In this document: one piece after another, positions 1 through 6,655 of the stretch | Layout of the letters: each line of letters opens with the position of its first letter | Numbering within the stretch: the stretch's first letter is position 1 | DNA from: Pseudomonadota bacterium | Lineage (GTDB): Bacteria > Pseudomonadota > Alphaproteobacteria > Rhizobiales > Kaistiaceae | Reading direction: 5' to 3' | Length of the DNA: 7,463 nucleotides | Assembly: GCA_023392225.1 (NCBI GenBank) | Contig: JAEVZM010000202.1 | Location: forward strand, 1-7,463 | Notes under the pieces: model-generated | The model's database searches: none | What the model was told of the DNA's origin: nothing | The model's input: the letters and a program-made list of their open reading frames with translations, nothing else | Made by a program: the position numbers and the translations under genes

Positions 1-1223
<1,223 letters not shown>

Positions 1224-1329
1224 GGCGGCGCTTCATGTGGGGTCGCGCGGCCGCGCCGACGAGCCCCTCCTCGGAATGACGGGTTTCGGCGGCCGGCATA
1301 ACGGTTCCGGCCGGATTCCGCCACACCAA

Positions 1330-1346
1330 TATGCGCTGGACGCATA
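1330..1346. promoter_or_regulatory. Small inverted repeat in the ileS-marR intergenic region
   Basis: Arms TATGCG (1330-1335) and CGCATA (1341-1346) are perfect complements around a five-base spacer. The repeat lies 14 bp from the larger palindrome at 1361-1384, on its ileS-proximal side. The size fits a dimeric regulator site, but no regulator can be assigned. It also covers the region where a weak -35-like TGGACG (1337-1342) for marR would fall. It could be a second MarR site, a site for another factor, or chance. Confidence 0.35.
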
Positions 1347-1360
1347 ACTACCGAGCTTGC

Positions 1361-1384
1361 ATATAATAAGCATCCTTATTATAT
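1361..1384. promoter_or_regulatory. Probable MarR operator, perfect 10-bp inverted repeat overlapping TATAAT on both strands
   Basis: Arms ATATAATAAG (1361-1370) and CTTATTATAT (1375-1384) are perfect reverse complements separated by CATC. This is a conspicuous AT-rich island in very GC-rich DNA. The left arm contains the consensus -10 hexamer TATAAT at 1362-1367 on the plus strand. By symmetry the right arm contains TATAAT on the minus strand (1383-1378). MarR dimers typically bind palindromes of about this size and often repress their own promoters by covering the -10 box. The simplest reading is that the adjacent MarR protein binds here and represses marR-emrAB. A minus-strand promoter here would give an ileS leader of roughly 150 bases, so shared control of ileS is possible but unproven. 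Neither side has a good -35 box. Confidence 0.75.
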
Positions 1385-1392
1385 CGCCGCTC

Positions 1393-1881
1393 ATGACAAA
1401 CCAGATTCCCCCCGCCAAGGCGCTGGCGATCCTGATGCACGACGTGTCGCGCATGATCCGCAGCCGCGTCGACAAGGCGGCCCAGACCATCGGCCTGACC
1501 AGCGCCCAGTGGCGCGTGCTGGCCTATCTCGCGCGGAGCGAGGGGTCGAACCAGGCGAGCCTTGCCGATCACATGGACATGGAGCCGATCACGCTCAGCC
1601 GTCATCTCGACCGGATGGAGGCGGCCGGGATGCTCGAGCGCCAGCCCAATCCCAACGATCGGCGCGCGCATCGCCTGTACCTGACCGAGGCCGGCCGCGA
1701 GCTGATGGGCGGCTTTCGCGTCGTCGCCGGCGAGGTGGTCGGCGACTGCATGGAAGGCATCTCGGATGACGAGATCGACCTCGCGGTCGACATCCTCACC
1801 CGCATCCGCGTGAACCTAACCGGCAAGACGGCCGAGGTGCCGATCGCCGAGACCATTTCCGAGAAGGTGTACGCCCAATGA
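1393..1881 (+). CDS. MarR-family transcriptional regulator of the efflux operon
   Basis: This is a 162-residue winged-helix regulator, normal length for MarR. From ATG 1393: an N-terminal dimerisation helix (about 7-33), GLTSAQWRVLAYLAR (34-48), the helix-turn-helix with the recognition helix around PITLSRHLDRMEAAG (65-79), then the wing with the family signature PNPNDRRAHRLYLTEAGREL (86-105). Helices 106-143 complete the dimer interface. The open frame extends back to a TTG at 1357, but that start would lie inside the operator palindrome and add a hydrophobic tail atypical of MarR, so ATG 1393 is preferred. No Shine-Dalgarno sequence precedes ATG 1393, so initiation may be leader-poor. The stop overlaps the emrA start as ATGA (1878-1881), indicating translational coupling. 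The role is inferred to be a ligand-released repressor of the downstream pump, as for E. coli MprA/EmrR. The inducer cannot be read from sequence. Confidence 0.93.
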   Translation: MTNQIPPAKALAILMHDVSRMIRSRVDKAAQTIGLTSAQWRVLAYLARSEGSNQASLADHMDMEPITLSRHLDRMEAAGMLERQPNPNDRRAHRLYLTEAGRELMGGFRVVAGEVVGDCMEGISDDEIDLAVDILTRIRVNLTGKTAEVPIAETISEKVYAQ

Positions 1882-3017
1882 GTGCCGACGGCGCAACCCC
1901 CACCACCGAGTCCGAGAGTCCCAAGCTCGTCGAGATGAAGCTGCCCGACAACCCGGCGCCGCACGCGCCGGCTATCGCGGAGAAGCCCAGGCGCAGCCGT
2001 CGCCGCTTCGTGATGATGGCGTTGGTTCCGGCGTTGCTGCTTGCGGTCGGTGGCTATTTCTGGCTGTCCGGCGGGCGCTATGCCTCGACCGACAACGCCT
2101 ATGTCCAGCAGGACAAGGTCACCATTACCGCGGATGTGTCGGGCCGGATCGTCGAGGTCGACGCACGCGAGAACGACCACGTCGCCGCCGGCGAGGTGCT
2201 GTTCCGCATCGACCCCGAGCCGTATCGGATCGCGCTTGCCGGGTCGGAGGCGGCGCTCGCCAGTGCGCGGCTTCAGGTCGAGCAGCTCCGCGCCGCCTAC
2301 GAGCAGGCGATCGCCGAGGAGACGTCGGCGAAGGACGACGTCGCCTTCACGCAGAAGGTCTTCGAGCGCCAGCAGGGCCTGCTCAAGAAGGGCATCGCCA
2401 GCCAGGCCAATTTCGATACGACCGAGAACGACCTCCACACCGCCCAGCAGGCGCTCAGCCAGGCGACGCAGCGGCGCGAGGCCGCGCTCGCGGCGCTCGG
2501 CGGCGACGCCTCGATCGAGACCGACCAGCATCCGATGGTGCTGGCCGCGATCGCCCAGCGCGACAAGGCGCAGCTCGACCTTGCCAATACCGACGTCAAG
2601 GCGCCGTCCGATGGCGTCGTCGCGCAGTCCGACCGTCTTCAGGTGGGCCAGTACGTCACCGCCGCGACGCCGGTCCTGGCACTGGTCGAGACCGGCCATA
2701 GCTGGATCGAGGCGAACTTCAAGGAGACCGACCTCACCCACATGAAGACGGGTGAGCCGGCCACCATCACCATCGACGCCTATCCGGGACGCACGCTGAC
2801 AGGCACCGTCGAGAGCATCGGCGCCGGCACCGGCGCGGAGTTCTCGTTGCTGCCGCCGCAGAACGCGACCGGCAACTGGGTCAAGGTCGTGCAGCGCGTG
2901 CCGGTTCGGATCGGCTTCAGCGAGCCGGTCGCCGACCTGCCGCTCCGCTCGGGCCTGTCTGCCGCGGTCTCGGTCGACCTCAAGGGCGGTCCGGGTACCG
3001 CCGCGGCGGCCGAGTAG
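1878..3017 (+). CDS. emrA: EmrA/HlyD-type membrane fusion protein (periplasmic adaptor of an MFS efflux pump)
   Basis: This 379-residue adaptor links an inner-membrane exporter to an outer-membrane channel. A proline-rich cytoplasmic tail (1-43) with an RRSRRR stretch precedes one membrane anchor (about 44-63, MMALVPALLLAVGGYFWL). Next come the EmrA signature YASTDNAYVQQDKVTITADV (68-87) and the first half of the lipoyl/barrel-sandwich domain (to about 115). An alpha-helical coiled-coil hairpin follows (about 118-238), with a heptad-like stretch VFERQQGLLKKGIASQANFD at 161-180 near the turn region. The second lipoyl half is DVKAPSDGVVAQ (239-250). A beta-barrel domain contains WIEANFKETDL (276-286) and the typical LPPQNATGNWVKVVQRVPVR (325-344). 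AGAAGG at 1862-1867 lies 10 bases before ATG 1878. It overlaps marR by four bases and is followed after 27 bases by the MFS gene. Family and role are certain; substrate is unknown. Confidence 0.94.
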   Translation: MSADGATPTTESESPKLVEMKLPDNPAPHAPAIAEKPRRSRRRFVMMALVPALLLAVGGYFWLSGGRYASTDNAYVQQDKVTITADVSGRIVEVDARENDHVAAGEVLFRIDPEPYRIALAGSEAALASARLQVEQLRAAYEQAIAEETSAKDDVAFTQKVFERQQGLLKKGIASQANFDTTENDLHTAQQALSQATQRREAALAALGGDASIETDQHPMVLAAIAQRDKAQLDLANTDVKAPSDGVVAQSDRLQVGQYVTAATPVLALVETGHSWIEANFKETDLTHMKTGEPATITIDAYPGRTLTGTVESIGAGTGAEFSLLPPQNATGNWVKVVQRVPVRIGFSEPVADLPLRSGLSAAVSVDLKGGPGTAAAAE

Positions 3018-3044
3018 CGTCGCCAGCACCAGGGACAGAACCGC

Positions 3045-4610
3045 ATGAGCGCGGCAGCAGCCGATACCGGCTTCGTCGAGGTCAAGCACCGTGGCCTGAT
3101 CACCATCTCCAGCATGGTGGCGATGATCATGGTCGTGCTCGACATGACCATCGCCAATGTCGCGCTGCCGCACATGCAGACCAGCCTCGGGGCGTCGCAG
3201 GACACCATCACCTGGGTGCTGACCTCCTATATCGTCGCCGCCGCCATCGCCACGCCGATCACCGGCTGGCTGTCCGACAATTTCGGCCGGAAGCGGGTCT
3301 TCCTGGTCTCGATCGCCGGCTTCGTCGGCGCCTCCGCGCTGTGCGGCACTGCCTTCGGCCTCGAGGAGATGGTCGTCTTCCGGCTGGCGCAGGGTGCTTT
3401 CGGTGCCTCGCTCGCTCCGCTCAGCCAGGCGGTGCTGATGGACATCAACCCGCGCGAGCGGCAGGGCCAGGCGATGGCCATGTGGGGCGCGGGCATCATG
3501 ATCGCGCCGATCCTCGGCCCAACCCTCGGCGCCTACCTCACCGACCACCTCAACTGGCGCTGGGTGTTCTACATCAACGTGCCGATCGGCATCCTCGCCT
3601 TCGCCGGCGTGCTCCTCTTCATGCCCGAGACGCAGAAGCGCATCCGCCGCTTCGATTTCTTCGGCTTCGCCATGCTGTCGCTCGCCGTCGGCTCCTTCCA
3701 GTTCATGCTCGACCGCGGCGAGGGGCAGGACTGGTTCAATTCCTGGGAGGTCCTGATCGAGCTCGGCGTCGCCATCGCCGCGGCCTGGGTGTTCGTCGTC
3801 CACATGATGACCGACCGCGAGCCGTTTCTCGAGACGGCGCTGTTCAAGGACCGCAACTTCGTCGCCTCGCTGGCGCTGATCTTCATCGTCGGCATCATCC
3901 TCCTCGCCACCATGGCACTCCTGCCGCCGATGCTGCAGACGCTGTTCAACTATCCGGTGGTCACCGTCGGTCTGGTGCTGGCGCCGCGCGGCATCGGCAC
4001 GATGATCTCGATGCTGGTGGTCGGACGGCTGGTCCGCCTCGTCGATCCGCGCCTCCTGGTGCTGAGCGGGCTGCTGCTCGCCTCCACGTCGCTGTGGATG
4101 ATGGGCGGGTTCTCGCCGGCGATGGACGAATGGCCGCTGATCACCTCCGGCGTCATCCAGGGCTTCGGCATCGGTCTCGTGTTCATCCCGCTCTCCACGG
4201 TCGCCTTCGCGACGCTCGAGCCGAAGTACCGCACCGAGGCGACGAGCCTCTTCAACCTCATGCGGAATCTCGGCTCCTCGATCGGCGTCTCGATCATGGC
4301 CTTCATGCTGTCGAGCAACATCCAGGCGCATCGGGCGGCCCTCATAGAGAACATCTCGCCCTATACCGACCGGCTCGTGGATGCGGGGATTGATCCCGCC
4401 ACGCTCCTGACCCCGGCCGGCGCCCAGACCGCGGCGCAGCTCAATGGGCTCGTCAATGCCCAGGCGATGATGATGGCCTATGTCGACGACTTCCGGCTGA
4501 TGCTGATCATCACCCTCTGCGCGGCGCCGCTCCTGCTCCTGCTGCGCTACAAGCGGCCGCAACCGGGCGCCGGCCCGGCCGGTCCTCCCGCGGCGGCAAT
4601 GGCGGACTGA
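3045..4610 (+). CDS. emrB: DHA2-family (EmrB/QacA-type) MFS multidrug:proton antiporter
   Basis: This 521-residue inner-membrane transporter has the length and hydropathy of the 14-helix DHA2 family. It should use the proton gradient to export toxic hydrophobic compounds through the EmrA adaptor and an outer-membrane channel. Motifs: LDMTIANVALP in helix 1 (32-42, DHA2 motif D1), GWLSDNFGRKR (74-84, motif A loop), RLAQGAFGA (113-121, motif B region with conserved Arg), GAGIMIAPILGPTLGAYL (148-165, antiporter motif C), and a later family stretch RTEATSLFNLMRNLGSSIG (396-414). Residues 426-477 form the large periplasmic loop before the last helix, which is typical of EmrB. The cytoplasmic tail is rich in Pro, Gly and Ala. 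AGGGA at 3031-3035 lies nine bases before ATG 3045. It is the last gene of the marR-emrA-emrB operon. No TolC-like gene is present, so a channel encoded elsewhere must complete the pump. Confidence 0.94.
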   Translation: MSAAAADTGFVEVKHRGLITISSMVAMIMVVLDMTIANVALPHMQTSLGASQDTITWVLTSYIVAAAIATPITGWLSDNFGRKRVFLVSIAGFVGASALCGTAFGLEEMVVFRLAQGAFGASLAPLSQAVLMDINPRERQGQAMAMWGAGIMIAPILGPTLGAYLTDHLNWRWVFYINVPIGILAFAGVLLFMPETQKRIRRFDFFGFAMLSLAVGSFQFMLDRGEGQDWFNSWEVLIELGVAIAAAWVFVVHMMTDREPFLETALFKDRNFVASLALIFIVGIILLATMALLPPMLQTLFNYPVVTVGLVLAPRGIGTMISMLVVGRLVRLVDPRLLVLSGLLLASTSLWMMGGFSPAMDEWPLITSGVIQGFGIGLVFIPLSTVAFATLEPKYRTEATSLFNLMRNLGSSIGVSIMAFMLSSNIQAHRAALIENISPYTDRLVDAGIDPATLLTPAGAQTAAQLNGLVNAQAMMMAYVDDFRLMLIITLCAAPLLLLLRYKRPQPGAGPAGPPAAAMAD

Positions 4611-4618
4611 CGTCCCGA

Positions 4619-4644
4619 CGGCGCCACTGTGGCGCCGCCGCCAC
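4619..4644 (+). other. Overlapping GC-rich hairpins after emrB
   Basis: CGGCGCCAC (4619-4627) is the perfect reverse complement of GTGGCGCCG (4629-4637), giving about a six-pair GC stem with a five-base loop. The GTGGCG of the right arm (4629-4634) can instead pair with CGCCAC at 4639-4644 across a four-base loop, so the two stems exclude each other. The site begins nine bases after the emrB stop, a natural place for a 3' end. No U-rich tract follows, so it is not a canonical intrinsic terminator. It may act as an RNA-stabilising stem or a poor terminator. Confidence 0.4.
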
Positions 4645-4748
4645 ATTCTGGCCGCATCCGTTATCGCCCCGTTAATCCCTCTTCACTTTATGCGCGAAAA
4701 GGCACAGCTTTCCCGCGGGGAATTGATCTTTCATCTCGGGGGTGGGGC

Positions 4749-5358
4749 ATGGGTAGGCTGGCGGCGCCAGCGGCCGTGGCGGCTGCGGTGGGTGTTGCGT
4801 GCTGCTTCGGCGCTGTGGCGCCGGCCGAGGCGGCGGTCGAGTATGTCAAGGTCTGCAGCGTTTACGGCGCAATGGGCCTACATTCCGGGAACGGACACGT
4901 GTCTGAACCTCAACACCGGCGAGACCCGCGTTCAGACCGAGGCAGGCACCAAGCCGGGCGAGAGCGAGCTCGCCAACCGGGTCTCTGACACCGAGACCGG
5001 TCTCGCGGCGACCAACGACCAACTCACCAAGACCAACAACAAGGTGTCGAAGCTCTCCAACCGCGTCGATGATCTCGAGCAGTCGCAGGCGGCGCTCGAG
5101 CAGCGGTTCGACAATGCCTTCGAGGAATCGCTGGATGGCGTCGCGATCGCGATGGCGCTGTCCTCGCCGGACCTGGTGGCGGGCGAGCGCTTCGCGATGA
5201 AGTTCAACCTCGGCACCTACAACGGTTCGAGCGCCTTCGGATTCAGCGTCGCCGGCGTCCTGGCGCGGACAGACTTCGGCCGGGTCACGCTGTCCGGCGG
5301 CGTCGCCACGACAGGCGCCAATACCGGCGGCAACGTCGGCATGCAGCTGTCCTGGTAG
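4749..5358 (+). CDS. Porin-head / YadA-anchor small outer-membrane protein, interrupted by an apparent frameshift
   Basis: Two frames together encode a coherent 202-residue protein. Frame one (4749-4871) gives a signal peptide MGRLAAPAAVAAAVGVACCF...AEA with predicted cleavage near residue 28, then VEYVKVCSVYGA. Frame two, from TGG 4873 to TAG 5358, continues WAYIPGTDTCLNLNTGETRV. Joined by skipping one base, they restore the VKVC...YGA..YIPGTDTC pattern of alphaproteobacterial porins, with Cys36 and Cys51 as a possible disulfide. Next comes a coiled coil (about 71-125, with NNKVSKLSNRVDDLEQSQAA). The end is a YadA-like membrane anchor (about 129-202) with GVAIAMALSSPDLVAGERFA and a C-terminal GMQLSW, where the final aromatic residue fits the outer-membrane beta signal. 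Such anchors trimerise into a 12-strand barrel. A G-rich ribosome-binding site (4738-4742) precedes ATG 4749. Reading frame two alone from 4690 gives a false arginine-rich N-terminus. It is either a mutated gene or a sequencing error. Function beyond the surface is unknown. Confidence 0.82.
4869..4875 (+). other. Frameshift point in the porin-head/YadA-anchor gene
   Basis: The bases here read GCAATGG. In the signal-peptide frame they give Ala-Met and then a short nonsense tail ending in a stop at 4986-4988. Dropping one A (4871 or 4872) gives GCA TGG GCC TAC and joins YGA to WAYIPGTDTC. There is no long homopolymer or X-XXY-YYZ slippery heptamer, so programmed frameshifting is not supported. 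A one-base insertion or a base-calling or assembly error are the likely explanations. Confidence 0.75.
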
Positions 5359-5418
5359 GCGCGGCCATCCCCAATCCCGACAGATCCGCTATCCAACCAT
5401 TCGCCCGGAGGGCGCACC

Positions 5419-6597
5419 ATGTTTCCCGATCCGAATCCCGTCGACATAGAGCTGTATTTCCAGGCCTTGACGCAGGTCGACAATTCGGACCTCACGCCGT
5501 TGACGTTGTTCGCCGGCAGCACGACCGCGAACTACAGCAATCAGACTGAGCTTGGCTTCACCCTCTCGCGGGATGGTTACAACATCGAGGTCGCCGGCAC
5601 CGGATTCGTCTACGACGCCGGCGTTCCCACCAGCGGGTCGGTCGATTGGATCGACGCCAGGGTGGGCAATGCGACGATGTTCACGCTCTACGGAGACCCG
5701 CTTCCCCTCGCGACGTTCTTGACGACCGATCCGCAGGCGCTCGCGACCACTCTCTTCTCGGCCGATGACATCATCAACGGCTCCAGCCTCGACGACACAC
5801 TCTACGGTTTCGACGGTGACGACATCATGGGTGGCTCGGCCGGCGCCGACCTCATGTATGGCGGCAACGGAGACGACCAGCTCGGCGGCGGTGACGGCGA
5901 CGACAAGCTCTATGGCGATGCCGGAGACGATTGGCTGGGTGGCGGCAAGGGGAACGACAAGCTGTTCGGCGGTCAAGGATCCGATACGGCAACGTTCACC
6001 GACAAGCTTGCCGGGGTCGATGTGAAGCTAAAGGGCGCCAAGACCGCCAAGGCGCATATCGGGACCAGCGAAGTCGACAAGCTCAAGGGCATCGAGAACG
6101 TCCTTGGCGGGCTGGGCAAGGACAAGATCACCGGGGATGGCGGCGACAACAAGCTGGCCGGCTACGCCGGAGATGACGTTCTGAAGGGCAAGGGAGGCGA
6201 CGACCTGCTTGTCGGCGGCTGGGGCAGCGACACGCTGACCGGCGGCAAGGGCGCCGACATCTTCCTGTTCGACAAGATTCCGGCGGGGCACAGCTTCACC
6301 GATATCGACACCATCACCGACTTCGGCAAGGGGGGTGACTCGCTCCACTTCCTGCAGGGTCTCTACGGTAATCTTAACCCGGGCGTGCTGTCGCCGGAGC
6401 ATTTCTACGCCGCGCCGGGCGCCTTTGCCGGCATCGGCGAGACCTACTTCGTCTACGACACAAAGAACGGCATCCTCTACTACGACGGGAGCGGGGACGG
6501 CTCGTCGCCGGTCTTCCAGGTGGCGGTGCTCAAGGGCTCGCCGACGCTCACGGCGAAGGACATCTTCATCGATGCTCCGCTGGATCTCATCAACTGA
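5419..6597 (+). CDS. RTX calcium-binding protein (hemolysin-type repeats), probable type I secretion substrate
   Basis: This is a 392-residue acidic, glycine- and aspartate-rich protein. Residues 1-118 form an N-terminal region of unrecognised family, without a signal peptide, predicted by eye to be mostly beta. Block one (about 119-190) has eight nonapeptide-like RTX units, such as YGGNGDDQL, GGGDGDDKL, YGDAGDDWL and GGGKGNDKL, which fold into a calcium-loaded beta roll. A lysine-rich linker (about 191-228) ends in the common KGIENVLGG motif. Block two (about 229-285) has units such as YAGDDVLKG, KGGDDLLVG and GGKGADIFLFD. The C-terminus carries TDIDTITDFGKGGDSLHF (294-311) and GILYYDGSGDGSSPVFQVAV (351-370), typical of the uncleaved type I secretion region. 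Shine-Dalgarno GGAGGG (5407-5412) lies six bases before ATG. It starts 60 bases after the YadA-anchor gene, and cotranscription is possible. No ABC transporter or adaptor gene for it is in the window, and no catalytic domain is recognised, so its activity is unknown. Confidence 0.93.
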   Translation: MFPDPNPVDIELYFQALTQVDNSDLTPLTLFAGSTTANYSNQTELGFTLSRDGYNIEVAGTGFVYDAGVPTSGSVDWIDARVGNATMFTLYGDPLPLATFLTTDPQALATTLFSADDIINGSSLDDTLYGFDGDDIMGGSAGADLMYGGNGDDQLGGGDGDDKLYGDAGDDWLGGGKGNDKLFGGQGSDTATFTDKLAGVDVKLKGAKTAKAHIGTSEVDKLKGIENVLGGLGKDKITGDGGDNKLAGYAGDDVLKGKGGDDLLVGGWGSDTLTGGKGADIFLFDKIPAGHSFTDIDTITDFGKGGDSLHFLQGLYGNLNPGVLSPEHFYAAPGAFAGIGETYFVYDTKNGILYYDGSGDGSSPVFQVAVLKGSPTLTAKDIFIDAPLDLIN

Positions 6598-6655
6598 CGG
6601 TCCGGAGCGGGCGCCGACGGTCATCCAGGGCGGAGATCGGGCGCCACCGGCATCC

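Noticed and set aside
1248..1280. Resemblance of the CATTCCGAGGAG segment (minus strand) to a dispersed alphaproteobacterial repeat
   Set aside because: Only a short piece is present, with no second copy in the window and no inverted ends, so a repeat family cannot be supported.
1357..1392. TTG start extending the MarR protein by 12 residues
   Set aside because: It would put the start codon beside and the first codons inside the operator/TATAAT palindrome, and adds a tail not seen in MarR proteins. ATG 1393 fits better.
1602..4646. A 1014-codon open frame on the minus strand, antisense to marR-emrA-emrB
   Set aside because: It is rich in Arg, Asp, His and Gly with no domain pattern, and lies opposite three well-supported genes. 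Long antisense frames are a usual by-product of GC-rich codon use.
4791..4808. Possible lipoprotein lipobox around the two cysteines in the signal peptide (VGVACC)
   Set aside because: The -3 position is Gly rather than Leu or Val, and a standard AEA cleavage site follows a few residues later.
4690..4872. Arg-rich N-terminus in the second frame of the YadA-anchor gene
   Set aside because: It lacks any secretion signal although the C-terminal part is an outer-membrane anchor, while the other frame encodes a proper signal peptide and the missing half of the porin motif.
6596..6655. Direct repeats (GACGGTC at 6596 and 6616; CGGGCGCC at 6608 and 6638) between the RTX and GH3 genes
   Set aside because: They are short and GC-rich, form no convincing stem and have no U-tract, so they are most likely chance. 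No terminator is called.
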